Made by a program: the position numbers and the translations under genes
DNA from: Terebella lapidaria
Lineage: Eukaryota > Annelida > Polychaeta > Terebellida > Terebellidae
DNA: 64,000 nucleotides
Direction of reading: 5' to 3'
Assembly: GCA_949152475.1 (NCBI GenBank)
Contig: OX424570.1
Coordinates: 24,052,694 to 24,116,693 of the forward strand
Part shown: one piece after another, positions 1 through 12,054 of the stretch
Numbering within the stretch: the first letter of the stretch is position 1
How the letters are laid out: each line of letters begins with the position of its first letter
The notes under the pieces: generated by a model
The model's input: only the letters and a program-made list of their open reading frames with translations
Database searches by the model: none
What the model was told of the DNA's origin: nothing

Positions 1-956
1 AATATGGTCAAGATGAAAAAAATCGCAAGAACTCTACATTTATCAATGAATATTTCTTCCATGAGTTTTGTACTTTTCTATGGCCTATTTCGGATCAAAA
101 TCTCCGATCAGCGCCCAGATCGAATATGAAAGGGTCATCATCTTTAATTTTCGTAACTAAATCTGAAGGGATCAGGGTCTGCAATCTCTGTATGTCTCGT
201 TATTTTTTTTAAATTGACTTCATTATTCTGTTTTTATCTGGCGTTACCTATACAAATACAAGATAAGTTTACCGTTGTTGATTACAGACTATATTACAAT
301 GCTTCCCCAGCTGAATGGCTGTGTATGATATGTTTACGATATATTTGGAAAACGGACCAATGTGTTCACGATATTTATACAAACATTGCACTCCCATTAT
401 ATGCAAATCATGATGGCAAAATTTCCAGAGTAGGTGACCAATTCAAATGATACCTGGCCAATGCTGAAAAATATAAACGCGACCGTCCTGTCTTGCCTGT
501 CAACAAGTTCCAGGCACATTATCTATTTGTATTGTACATGAAACAGACCTGACATGTTGACGATAGCGAATCCACCTCTCAAATAAACATCGACACCATT
601 TCCTTTGGAGATAAATGTTCACATTGATGGAGTTTGTTTTTACCGGTCAGTGTTTTTTTTTTCGGAGGGCACTACTTCCTAAGCTGATTCATTGTGAAAA
701 AGTTTTCAGTGCATTCCTGGGCTTCCATTTTTGCTGTCCTCTTCATGAGGAATATTCGATTGTAAAATTCACCCCCACGGAAATCGTTTCGTCGTGAGCT
801 GGGTATCTATTCCGCTACTATACATGCATAGAACACGTGTCAAAACTACTGATAGTGGTCGACAACGTGGGTTGCTTGTCTAGACAGGACGAGATATTTG
901 CACTTATTTGTAAAAAAAAGGTTACGATAAACCGTATCTGACCTGGAAGCATTTGG
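1..956. other. Non-coding flank with a dispersed-repeat end
   Basis: No coding exon is recognised. About 150-205 resembles, in reverse complement, 35465-35520 at the edge of the 340-bp tandem repeat array, so the window opens inside a dispersed repeat. The rest, up to the TATA box of lysozyme gene 1, is AT-rich and without recognisable structure. Confidence 0.5.
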
Positions 957-963
957 TATAAAA
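957..963 (+). promoter_or_regulatory. TATA box of lysozyme-like gene 1
   Basis: TATAAAA followed by GCAG lies 70 bp before the ATG at 1027. The same TATAAAAGCAG block precedes lysozyme gene 2 at 8184. Transcription probably starts about 30 bp downstream, near the TCAGTC at 984-989. Confidence 0.7.
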
Positions 964-1026
964 GCAGTTGTTACCTGGTTCTCAGTCACCAAGTTTTTGG
1001 AGGGAAGTTTTTCGCCGGCAAAAATC

Positions 1027-2081
1027 ATGAATGCCCTGTCGCTCTTGTGCGTTTTCGCTGCAGGTAATTTGATCTCAAACGTACATGAATCTATGCAGTC
1101 TTATCCATGCATCCTGTTCATTGCAGGATGGTATACATACTGTACCAAAAGCATTGAAATATCCTCAAACTGTTTCAATGGCATATTACTAGTATATATT
1201 GACGAATTGGGGAGTATATTTTATCTACGTAAAATGCAATTAATACAAACACAACTTTGACAAAATGTAAAAATTTGTACATTTGTCTTTTTTCAGCTTG
1301 CAGCCTCACCACTGCGCAAAGCAATGGTTGTTTGTCGTGCATTTGTGAAGTAAGTTTGGCAGATTATCCTGTTAGTCAGCTCTCATCTTTCAAGCATTTT
1401 ATACCCTTGACTTTTTACACTCAACGCAGCGTCTTTGGGATAGCGTCTTTGATATGAGATTCTCTTATGCTTCGTACTCGCAATGTTCTGTTTATCACAT
1501 TGTGAAAGTTTATTTCACAGGCAGCTTCCGGATGTGATGTCGATATCGGATGTAACAACTTGACCCCACAAACCTGTGGGCCGTACCAGATCAACCTCGC
1601 CTACTATTGTGATGCCACAGGAGTCTATCCCGTGGACTGTGACCCTCTGGATGACGCGCTAGTGTTACGTGAGTCATTATGTTGCATAAGACGCAACATT
1701 TTATCGATTATGGCCTAATCGGTTTCCACATGTTTCTCCCGATGTTTACACGCTGTGTTATGCATAGCAAATGTTTGAACATCTATTTGAAAGCAACACG
1801 TAATATTTCATGTGAAAATATGAGAGTTGAATTTCCAGGTTTTAAACTTTGTATCTTCCACAGAGTGGCAAGCATGTGCCAATGATTTCGTTTGCGCGAG
1901 CGATCTTGTTCGCGACTATATGGCTAGGTATTCGTCTTGTCATGGCCCAGCTCCAAGCTGCGTGGAATATTCTTACGTTCATAGTGGAGGTCCTACCGAT
2001 GGATGCCCCTTTGTTAATGAACCTTTTGTCTTAAACTTCGGGGAGATAGTGGCCTCGTGTTGTGTAAGCTCTAATTGTTAA
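1027..2081 (+). CDS. Invertebrate-type (i-type) lysozyme-like protein, gene 1, four exons
   Basis: Exons 1027-1063, 1297-1349, 1521-1668 and 1864-2081, all GT-AG, encode 151 aa. Exon 1 and the start of exon 2 give a secretion signal (MNALSLLCVFAAACSLTTAQ). The mature part has the i-type/destabilase pattern: CLSCICE, a Cys-rich strand, CGPYQI, YYCDATG, then WQACAN, YMARY and HSGGPTDGC. The family cleaves peptidoglycan (defence or digestion), and some members act as isopeptidases. Here the catalytic Glu that normally precedes S/T-G-C is Ala (AASGC), and the DxGSxSCG stretch with the catalytic Asp reads NLTPQTCG, so muramidase activity is doubtful. The start was chosen because it opens the signal peptide and sits behind a TATA box. 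No break is seen. Family assignment is sure; function is not. Confidence 0.92.
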
Positions 2082-2092
2082 AATGCGTATAT

Positions 2093-2098
2093 AATAAA
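2093..2098 (+). terminator. Polyadenylation signal of lysozyme-like gene 1
   Basis: AATAAA lies 12 bp after the stop codon, in the same relative place as in the other lysozyme copies. Confidence 0.7.
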
Positions 2099-2307
2099 TT
2101 GCTCCGAAATCTATACTGTGTTTGTCATACCATCAACACCAAAATATAACTCTGTAAATAAGAAGAAAAGCTGAACTAAAACATCAATTGTGTGCAATAA
2201 AGTGACGAAGGAAATGAGCACGGTGTATATTTTTCAACTTGGTGTATTATGTATCAGTTATTTTGGTCATCATGACGATGGTCCAATCCGTGAAGAGATA
2301 CTAAACT

Positions 2308-2886
2308 CAAATTCATCCATCAGTGAAACAAGCTTTTTGGCCGTAGTTTTGTTTTGGATAATCAGATCAACTCGAAATTTTGTGTTTCTGAATTGGGTAT
2401 CATGCCGTATTTTTATTTTTTTTACCAAATTTCATAATTCTGTCTCAAAAATTGAAAAAGTTGGCAATCTAACCCAATGTTAAATTTCAGTCGGAAATGG
2501 GATCAAGTAAATTTTAACAAATTCAGGGCTTTTATCGTGTTTATGTCCATACAGAATGAACCTGTTGTATTGATTTGGAGTCGGAAGATATAATCGGTGT
2601 TTATTACATGTTATTAAGGAAATACGTTTATTCTGAAGCAATATATAACTCGAACATCGAATAAATGTTGTTGTTTTTTTGTGCAGGCTGAAATTCCATG
2701 TTAGGGCTGAAATTCAACATTGAGTTAGATTGCGAACTTTCTAAATTTTTGAGACAGAACTCTGAAATTTGGTGAAACTTTACGGCATGGTGCCCAATTA
2801 ATACACACAAAATTTCAAGTTGATCCGATTATTTAAAACAAAACTACGAAAACCAAAAAGTGTGTTTCACTGATGGATGAACTTCT
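2308..2886. repeat. Fold-back MITE-like element, copy 1
   Basis: The left half (from TTCATCCATCAGTGAAACA, through a GTTGGCAATCTAACCC stretch) is repeated as an imperfect reverse complement in the right half, ending ACTGATGGATGAA. Arms are about 190 bp around an unpaired centre. A second copy with its centre in the opposite orientation is at 40605-41157. No coding frame is supported. A target duplication could not be fixed. Confidence 0.7.
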
Positions 2887-5800
2887 GTTTAAAGTACTTG
2901 TTCGCCCTCGATCCCACTACTTTAATGTTGGTTGCAGTATATCAACAACAACACCACGTTTTTTTGTGTTAAATGTATCAATCACACCTGAATTTACGTT
3001 GGGACATTTGACAAATTCGAAAACATAACTTAGTACCACTAATATCAGCCGAAGCATACACTGGTGCACGAAATAGATCTTGCGATGGTATCGTGACAAT
3101 AATAATTCAATATGTTGCTCAGAACAATTTTGATGAATACCACTCAGAGAATCCTTGACATTGTGTTCATCTGTCAAAATTTATTCAATTGAATGTGAAC
3201 GTAGCTTCATGTTCATAAAATTCATGTTTATAACATCGACGCATTTGAGTTTATCATAATGGGGTACCTGCGCCAATGGGGCGTGGGCAAAGCTCATTCG
3301 ATAGGTGGCAGCATTGTAATAGTGGTAAATTTGGCGCCAAATCACTAGGGAATGTCGTCTGTTGTGAACCATGCACGTGGCATTTGGCGCGAAAATTCCG
3401 TATGTTTGGAGTAATACCATAGTATCCTGATAATAAATAACGTTATTACGTCACTTTACCACTGAAACAGTGCTGCCAGCTGGCGAACAGGCGTTTTTCT
3501 GCTAATGCCCCATTGCAAATTCATTAAAGTAATTCGGTAAAGACCCACTTCGCAGTTCATGCTCTCTCCTGGGAAAATCGTTCATACATATCGAAGTCAG
3601 GATTGTTGACAAATTTCGCCTTTCTGGTCAGCACCGACCACGTCCTATGAATATCAATTAATTTTAGTCATGTATGATTAAACTGTGAAAGTTGGAATAG
3701 CTTTGTATGACAAGGTGGGCCAAAATACAGAAGTAAACAATTTGTAATTTTTGATAATGTACCCCATTATTTATGAATATGCGAAAGCTAGTCCGACGCT
3801 ACGCCCACGTTTATATTGAATCCATCGTGTGTAGAGGAACAACTAAATGCTATTCATCGTCACCCACCGAGGACACCACTCAATATTTTGATATTTGGTT
3901 GGGTTTTGCTTTCTGTTGGTACCACGTTGGTCTTGGTGATGATATGCTGTGCACACATTTCTAGTTTGCCTTTTGTTGCTCCTGACGTTCACGGTTCTTT
4001 ACACATGTTTTATTATTTCTAATGAATAATTGTACAATTAATGAATAATTGTACCGAGGGTGCTGTAACTTACCTTTTCTTTCGAGTATAGATTGTTAGC
4101 TGTATTTTCAAAATATGCTCACAAATGATGCAAGATACAAAAATTGTATGTTCATAACACAAAATTAGCCTTACCTTCAAATGTTATGTCTCCATGAATA
4201 CTAGTAATTTACACATCCTCAGATAGGAATGACGCTGAGCCAGCAAACCTGCGCCTCCAAGCAAGTAGTGCCTCAAGGCCAGTTTTTGAAAAAAAGTACC
4301 GGTAATACAAGCGCATCTTCGTGTGTGATGTCAATTTTTGAATTTTCATTTGGAACTCGCATTCAGTTTGAGCACTCAATGTCATGTCAGATATTCATCA
4401 GATATGGTGCCCTGTATCTTCACATTACAAACCTCAGATATCTGCAGTCATTTAGTGAGCATAGACCAAATTACAGATCGACATGTAGTCATGGACTCAC
4501 CATACGATGCACGATATATTTAAGGAATAATGTATAGATTTGGAGTAATTGTCGCACAATAAACTTCGAGGGCAAGGTGATATGTTCCCGAGACGCCAAA
4601 GGCGTCGAGGGCTATATCACCTGTCCCGAGAAGTTTATTTTGCAGACAATTACGACAAATCTATACACTATTTCTATTATAACATGGTAAATGTTAGGAA
4701 ACAAACGTTACCACGGCTACACACATTTGTTGCGGTCATGACGTTTTTGTAGGCCGTTGCTCCTGGAAACGACGTCTGACGTCACCATGTTAGAATAATT
4801 TATATATTACATAAGTGAAATATGGCTGCGTTGTATTATATGCTCATGATACAACCTCAAGCTTTTTCTTCAAGCATTTACTTGTAATATCTATAGATCA
4901 AATTACATACAAATCTCCATCCAGGCATGACATTGTATAGGAGCACTCAAGACCATATATTAGGTCCAGCTCAATGTAACCAAACGATACAACATGCATG
5001 TATATAACTTACCATATTCTCATATCACAGACCTAAGTTCATCTTCGAGCATTTGATGTCTGCAAACCGAATAGTATATCTTCATGTCGTCATGGAACTG
5101 AGTTTGAGCACTCAGTATGTTCAATTTGAGCTTTTAGGCCTTTCGGGCCCACAATTCAGGGCTAATGAACGGTTAAACCCAAGTCAGCTTCGTGCTAAAT
5201 TAAATGGTGCAATACGATATGCTTATATATAATTAGAAATAAAGCTACTGAACAGATTTCGAGAAAAGTAGCAAACTTTTGGTGCATTTTCGACGACACA
5301 AAAATGATTCGAACAGGAAAACGAAAGGAAGGTCCAAGGGCTGAAAAGGTTACCGGAATTATGTAAAGTGTTGAGCAACAAATTCCAAGAATGGTTGTTC
5401 TTTGGACGAAAATAGACGTTTTGACCGTTAAGATTCGCCGAAAGTCAAATTCTTTGTCACCACTGTAATCGCCATATACACTCCTGTTCAATTGGTGGTT
5501 ACATTGATACATTGTTCATACATCTATCAATGTAAGCACCATTTCAACCAGAAGTGTATGACTTGATTATCTAAACTCTATCTTGGGGCATTATCAGGGT
5601 ACACCCTATACACCTGTAATTAGGAAAGAAGGAGAAATGGACAATTCATCGCAAACTATCTGTGACAAAAAGAGACAATTTTGACAGAATATACATGTAT
5701 GAACACCATGGCTAACCAAAGACACCAGCATGTGCAATCGACATACGCGAAAGACGAATACTCAAACCTAGTGTGGTCGATGAACATAGCAAACGTGTTG

Positions 5801-7599
5801 GTAAGTGTATTTAAACATTACAACTATGCATACCACACATCCCAACGTTCCATAGCAACCCCGGTTGTTCGCAACATCAGCTTGTCCATATTCTTTGACA
5901 AAATGGCATTCTCTGTTTTCGCCTATTTATACGTAGACCCGAGAACGAACTTAGTTTATACTGACAGAACCCATTTTCAAAGCCACACATATGTTCACTA
6001 GACATCCGTTTCGTAAAAATTTACTCCTTCATGGTGTTTTTAGCTACTCAACTCACAGAGCTCTTGCAGTGAAATTTTTGGCCATGTCTAGACTAAGTTC
6101 GTCAGTTTTATTCAACTCACTCCATCATAATGATACCACGTGTACATTTCTCATTTATCATAAGTCGTAAATCATATTTCAAAACATCATATATTTAATT
6201 GGTAACAATCTTGATACAGCAGTCAATTTAATTGAAATTTTATGTTTTACAATATTAGAAAAAACATATACTGAAAATTCAACACCATTTAAGACTTATC
6301 TTGTTTGGTTTATAAAACACAAGCTTTCGACCCAACACGAGCCTTCCTCGGGTGTGTGGTAGTGTAACACAACAAGGTTATTCATACATAGGATATTGAT
6401 AAATATATGCAAAATCCTTGTCCTGATTTGCTTCGAGTTCATGCGGCTGATATTGGTGTATGTATCCAGGCTGATTGATGCACAAAATGTCACCAATTAC
6501 ATTTGAGCTCGTGTCATTCGAACATTTTATATCTATATCGAGTTACCAAAAGAAAACAATACCGAAAAACATGATTGTGGTGTTTTCATAGAAAGTAATA
6601 AACAATAATTCACAGTAGAATATTGAAACAATTCAACACAATGAACAATCCAGGTTCGGTTCAACGCATAATATGTGTCAATATATATTACAATTCCGAG
6701 CAAGACAGAGTCTCAGCTTTCGACAGATATTGATGATCATGGAACATTTAATGTGTTCGGTTATGGACGTGATCACATATTGAGTGCCAACTGTTGAATT
6801 GTACTTGGTTTAGCATCACTAAATCACTTGCTCTCAACAAAACCCCAGAGATTTCTGTCCAGTGGACATAGGTGTGGAGAAGGCATGGAACTACCTATTT
6901 TTTTTACTGTTCAAGGCCGTTAGGGAATTGAGTATTGAGGCATAATGGAATGCTATTCTTAAAGTGAGCTTCTTAATTAATGATTAAAGCGAGAAATTTG
7001 AAGAGGAGTCACCTTATTTCATGGCAATCATTGTGATTGGAGACATATTATTCCGATGCCACTAGTGGGGCAGGAAATGCTCACTCTTTTCCTTACCAAT
7101 GCTCACTTCTCATACCAACAATAGCATATCAAAAATAAGTCATTTCTAATAACGGGACCATGAAGTAAGGTTAACTACCAGTAAGTAGTTTTGGTATCCT
7201 TTTTTGGCTCACCCTGTGTATTTGATAATATATATCACATGTTCATATTTATCCTGAGCCGAGTGCAATTCCTCTGTCCTGGGCCGGTGCTTGGCATCTG
7301 ATGTCATGTTTTAAGAATGTCATTAAACATTGCTTCGATAATTATTACAATTACATTTTTTTTAGATCTTGACAAAGTTCAGGGTGGGTATTTCTCCATT
7401 TTCGCTCACTCAAAAGCCATAGCAGATGGAGATGACAATAATAATTATATAATATACCGGTAAAACTGATAATAAGACGGTTTTATTTTTATGACATGAT
7501 GATAGGCAATCTTGTCTGTCTTCCAAATTTTCTGGTGACAATTTAGAATTTTTAAAGCACATTCGATAGAGTAACCTTTGCTTCGCCGAATGGAAACTC
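2887..7599. other. Intergenic stretch without recognised genes
   Basis: Only short open frames of 60-106 codons occur, none with recognisable motifs or splice structure. Apart from the palindrome at 4531-4667, 3440-3540 resembles 34210-34300 (both contain CAGTGCTGCCAG and a nearby GCCCCA), and 7060-7090 carries the CCACTAGTGGGGCAGGAAAT word of the reverse-transcriptase element tail seen elsewhere in the window. Confidence 0.5.
4531..4667. repeat. 137-bp near-perfect palindrome
   Basis: Two arms of about 67 nt are centred on GACGCC-AAA-GGCGTC at 4592-4606. The outer ends pair too (TGTATAGATTTG with CAAATCTATACA). As DNA or RNA it could fold into one long hairpin. It resembles short hairpin MITEs of marine invertebrates; no coding role. 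Confidence 0.8.
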
Positions 7600-7672
7600 C
7601 ACCTACTACCGGATTCGAACCCACGCCACGTACCGCATCAGTCTTATACACTCGGTCACGGAAGTCGTGTTA
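7600..7672 (-). repeat. tRNA-derived SINE head or tRNA pseudogene
   Basis: On the minus strand an A-box-like TGACCGAGTG (7649-7658) precedes a perfect B-box GGTTCGAATCC (7611-7621) at about the spacing of an RNA polymerase III promoter. A clean cloverleaf with closed acceptor stem was not found, so this is more likely a SINE head or pseudogene than a working tRNA. Confidence 0.5.
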
Positions 7673-8183
7673 ATTATTTACACTGATTGTTCATTCTTTT
7701 TCCATTTGCCAGATATAGGGGGATATTTCTAAGATTTTATAGTCTTTGTGTCGTGTTTCCAGGTTTTGAATTTTGAGAGCTTAAATTAAACCCTTGATAA
7801 ATCAAAGAATTGTTCATCGATGCTTGCACCACGTATACACGAATTACATATAGTGGTCATATAAATATAGAATATATAAAAATATAAACTGGGAATTCAA
7901 TGCAATCTCAATGGCAATGATCACGTGTCATCCATCTGCAACAGTTCAGCTGAACTATCACTCACAAAATTATCAAGAAATATTTTTGCATCACATTTCC
8001 CTCCAAACTCAGACCTCGTGAACTGAGGGCCTTGTTTTTGTATTAATGATATTGTCTACATGGGAACGTAGGAAACATTATGATTGGACAACTAACTATT
8101 GAATGTCTAGACAAGCCACTTTTTCTCTTAGGATGTATGTCGGATACAATGCTTGCTGATAATGGTTGCCTTCTATCCTTGCC

Positions 8184-8190
8184 TATAAAA
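8184..8190 (+). promoter_or_regulatory. TATA box of lysozyme-like gene 2
   Basis: TATAAAA followed by GCAG lies 68 bp before the ATG at 8252, matching gene 1. No equivalent block precedes cassettes 3 and 4, so this is the only visible promoter for the three-unit array. Confidence 0.7.
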
Positions 8191-8251
8191 GCAGCCTTGA
8201 TCAAAACTTCATTCACCACTGGTTTTTGCAGAAGAGTTGTAGCTGTGGACA

Positions 8252-9537
8252 ATGCACGCTTTCTCTCTTTACGTTTTGGGCGCAGGTATGGTGTTTTATG
8301 ATATAGGAATTCCTAAATGTGTTAATATATTCGGATTCGGGAACACTCCTTCTCCTTCATCCGAACAATGCATATTTATTGGATGGCCTACGTTCATGTG
8401 ACAAAACAGTAATAGGCATAAGCAGTGTATATCTAGTTGTGTACGTGCTTAAGGGTTAAGCCAATAAGACCCGTTCAAGTGTTATTTTTAGTGAGTCACA
8501 CGATCCATTGCATTTCTTGCCATGTAGAGCATATACGCGCATATACTCGAGAATCAAACATATGCTCTATCTTCGAGCAATTTGAATCTACATATTTATT
8601 CTTCAATTTCTGAGGTAGACCTTACGTTGAGTCTGATCATCTGATGCAATCTGAGTTCAGATGTAGGTCGCCGACGAATACACAATTGATCTATATAGAC
8701 TCGAGCGAATCTGTCTTCAAGATTGATGTTAACGAGTTGATTAGCACATTTATCGGCCTTGCATGCCAACAATTATGATCTTTTGAACCATTCAAGGTAT
8801 TCCATCTCCATATAATCCCCCCCCCCGAAGTAATTACGGTAGAGTACGAAGCGTATTCATTTGATCAATATACATCTTTTGTGTTTTGCAGTTTGCGGCT
8901 ACGCCGCCGCACAGTCTTCGGACTGTTTATTGTGCATTTGTGACGTAAGTGTTTTAGATCTCACAATTTCCAAGGGCAATATAGATTTCTTTGTAAGTTG
9001 GATATATTACGTGTTTATTTGAATATAATTCTTCGGATTTGATTGAATTCCAGGCAGCTACAGGGTGTGACTCCAATATCGGCTGTAATGATTTGACGCC
9101 ACCCTCCTGCGGTCCATACCAGATCAACCTCGGCTACTATTGTGACGCCACAGGAGTCTACCCTTCGGACTGTGATCCAAACGATTTTGACCTAGTGCAA
9201 AGTGAGTTACTTATGTTGCATGCTGTAGTAAGATATTTTTGAACGTTTTTTTGAACTCGCAATGCTTCAAGTCAAAATATGAGACCTTGAATGTCAGCAT
9301 TTAAACATTTATCCCACAGATTGGCAAAATTGTGCCAACAATTTCAATTGCGCGACCCAAGTCGTTGTCGACTATATGGATAGGTATTCGTCTTGTCATG
9401 GCCCAGCTCCAACCTGCGTGGAATATGCGTACCTTCATAGTGGAGGTCCTAACAGCGGATGTCCAGTTGTTGTTGATCCTTTTGTCTTGAACTTTGGAGA
9501 AGCAGTGGCCTCGTGTTGTATCGGCCAAAATTGTTAA
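8252..9537 (+). CDS. Invertebrate-type lysozyme-like protein, gene 2, four exons
   Basis: Exons 8252-8285, 8892-8944, 9054-9201 and 9320-9537 give 150 aa. The signal peptide is split between exons 1 and 2 (MHAFSLYVLG + AVCGYAAAQ). The mature part shows CLLCICD, AATGC, CGPYQI, YYCDATG, WQNCAN, YMDRY and HSGGPNSGC. As in gene 1, the Glu before T-G-C is Ala and the Asp-containing DxGSxSCG stretch is NLTPPSCG, so the fold is kept but the muramidase pair is not. Exons 2 and 3 have the same lengths and phases as in genes 1 and 5. Intron 3 lacks about 85 bp present in cassettes 3 and 4. Intron 1 contains the left breakpoint (8604) of the downstream tandem array. This is the only member of the array with exon 1 and a TATA box. 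Confidence 0.92.
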
Positions 9538-9553
9538 AATATTCTATGTTTTC

Positions 9554-9559
9554 AATAAA
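9554..9559 (+). terminator. Polyadenylation signal of lysozyme-like gene 2
   Basis: AATAAA lies 16 bp after the stop codon. It is conserved in cassettes 3 (16454-16459) and 4 (19867-19872). Confidence 0.7.
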
Positions 9560-11329
9560 TTACTTCGAAATCTGCACTGGGTTTGTCATACCAAAGTTCG
9601 ACACCAAAATATTACCTTGGATGATATAAGGGGAAAATCGGCTCTACAAGATCACTTGTGTACAATAAAATGACGACGGAAGTAAGCACGGTGAATATAT
9701 TTCGACTTACTGTAGTATGTATCAACATGTGTGCCTCAGGACGGTAATCAAGTCCGACTCAATGCACTTAGTTGGTTTTTGTGGTTTCTACATAACGCTA
9801 TGTGACGTTTTGCCTGCAGCGCCACCATCTGGCCGCGAAGGTCCGTAATGTTAACAAAGATGTTTGCCGCTGTTCACGGCATGTGTGTATATGTTTAAAT
9901 GTGACATGTATTGTAGCGGTACGAAAAGATCAAAAAGAATTCTAAAAGATACTGAAATGAGTCATTTTCTTTTGATACTTTGCAAATAAACTCTTGCAAA
10001 TTTATCCAATACCACATTGAGTTCCAACCACACATCAGACTGATATCGAATCGGCCATCGTGTACGATATCGATACGTTACCTGTTCTAGGATCAGTGAA
10101 TTCAGTCGCACTAGGTATTGTAGAAAACATTCACTAGGTGGAGACACAAATTCAAAATAAAATCTACAAATTCAATAGGTGGCAGCACTGGAAATAGTCG
10201 CTCACAGTCCCAATGAATTATCGGAGTATCTCTTTAGGTCTAATAGTTGCTAATACTGTGCTGTGAAGTTCTGAACCAAGCTTTTTCAAGCCTGTGCTGT
10301 GCACCTAATCTCAAATACACGGTTTAAATAATTACTCAGTAGGGGCCTATATCAGATAAATAGGTATTCTGATGCTGTAAAAATTACTATACTTCATGTG
10401 TAAAATCCACTTGACCAAAGCAAAAACTATAAGACTACAATCATGAGAAATATTTGGAAAGTTAATTCAGAGATCGGTGTAAATCCAGTAATGATTTTGC
10501 GGAAAGAAAGACTGAAGTGAGCTACATGTAACAAGTTATTTATTCACTCAAGTCTCTTGCAACATATTGATCTTGCATACATATAATATATATGTCTCAT
10601 AAATGCTGAAATATTTTGTCTGAATGACCAGTGCATAGACTTCACACTTTATCTGTTTATAGCCAACCCAATTCGACCACCTTGTTCAGAATATTTCTTT
10701 ACAATTCACATTACCTACATATATTCAGATGTTTGTATAATGCATTCTCCAAGTCAATTTGGTTTATCCTAAAACCACGTTAACTTGTATCATCACATGT
10801 ATCATCACATTATCTGATCGTATGATATTCCTTCAGCAATATATAACACATATTGCACTTTTGTGTAAGTTTCAACTGTAAAAATTACATAACATTCATC
10901 TGTTCATTGTACACAATTCGATGTAGAGAACTATATGTTATCTCAAGGTATGTTTTGAAATAACTAGACACAAATGTACCATATCTCATCATGTTAAAGT
11001 ATGATACAGTCATGCGTCAGTGAACTCACTACTACAATATAATGTACATGTACTTGCATACTCATCCAGCATTACAAGTGAGAAAACTTGAGAGCTTTCC
11101 TGTTTTTTTTTCTATCTTTGTCATCCTTCAACTTGATGTTGGCCTGTCTGATGGTATGGTGAAGTCTGATGTTAAACATCAATTAATTGCACAATCCCAT
11201 AGTGGATGTGACAATCTCCGCAGACAAACTTCTCCACTCCTTCCACGTTCAACAAGGACCGCACTGGATTTCGTTTCACATTACTGTCATGTATTGAATT
11301 GTTGATGATCTTTGTGTACTCGAGTTCCA
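9560..11329. other. 3' flank of the lysozyme unit, non-coding
   Basis: No gene is seen here or in the matching parts of units 2 (16460-18230) and 3 (19873-21775). Small open frames of 61-87 codons recur only because the unit is duplicated. Confidence 0.6.
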
Positions 11330-11929
11330 TGTTTTGTACAAAAGATACCAAGGACACAGAAAAATCCTTGACAATTTCCATTTTCTAAGCAGCAACATTC
11401 CTGTGTCACCAGCATATGGTGTGTTTGTTTCTCAACTTATACGCTATTCCAGAGCTAGTTGCAAATATGAGGACTTTGTTTATCGAAGTACCCAGCTAGT
11501 CTCTAAACTGCTGCGACAAGGATATGTTTTAATACGACCTATATAGCTGCCTTTAAGAAATTCTTTGGACGTCATCATGATCTGGTTGATAAATACACCA
11601 AATCCATGACTGCCATACAACTAGATCTATTTTCATGTTAATTTTGAGGAATTCATGACGGGTGCCACTAGTGGGGCAGGAAATGCTCACTCGTTCCGGA
11701 ACACCTGATTTCACTTCCTAATGGCCATTTTGGGGGGTTCATGAGTTTCCCTTTCATTTTTGTTTTCTCTCACTTGGTATGCCTGATGTGACTTTCTGTC
11801 CCAGGACTGTGAGATTGGATAACGTACCCTGATTTGTTCGCTCGGAATACTTGACAATGGGTATTGATTTTATGTTTATGGAACTGACAAGCCATTAGAA
11901 GCAACGTTGTAACTCCTAGACAAGAGGAA
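11330..11929 (+). mobile_element. Reverse-transcriptase element, 3' fragment (unit 1)
   Basis: A frame at 11334-11546 reads SSNIPVSPAYGVFVSQLIRY followed by a KLLRQGY-like stretch, the C-terminal end of a reverse transcriptase family common in aquatic animals and related to the YIDD fragment at 53055-53357. After a frame break come a GRHHDLVDK-like end and a 3' tail with CCACTAGTGGGGCAGGAAAT. Only the 3' end is present. Whether the family is Penelope-like is not settled here. Confidence 0.65.
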
Positions 11930-12045
11930 CAATTTCTGAGGTAGACCTTACGTTGAGTTTGATCATCTGATGCCATCTTGAGTTAAGATGTAGGTCGCGG
12001 ACGAATACACAATTGATCTATATAGACTCGCGCGAATCTGTCTTC

Positions 12046-12054
12046 AAGATTGAT
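12046..12054. repeat. Left target-site duplication of the LINE
   Basis: AAGATTGAT here and at 15537-15545 flanks the LINE. The uninterrupted site (AAGATTGATGTTAG) survives in unit 3 near 18947, and a near copy in unit 1 near 8719. The first two bases could also belong to the A-rich tail, so the duplication is 7-9 bp. Confidence 0.85.

Larger units (their letters stand above)
8604..11929 (+). repeat. Tandem unit 1 (3.3 kb)
   Basis: Starts at CAATTTCTGAGGTAGACC inside intron 1 of gene 2 and runs through exons 2-4, about 2.4 kb of 3' flank and a reverse-transcriptase remnant. It is followed head-to-tail by units 2 and 3. It is about 85 bp shorter than they are because of the intron 3 deletion, and its left part differs from theirs by scattered substitutions. 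Confidence 0.9.
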
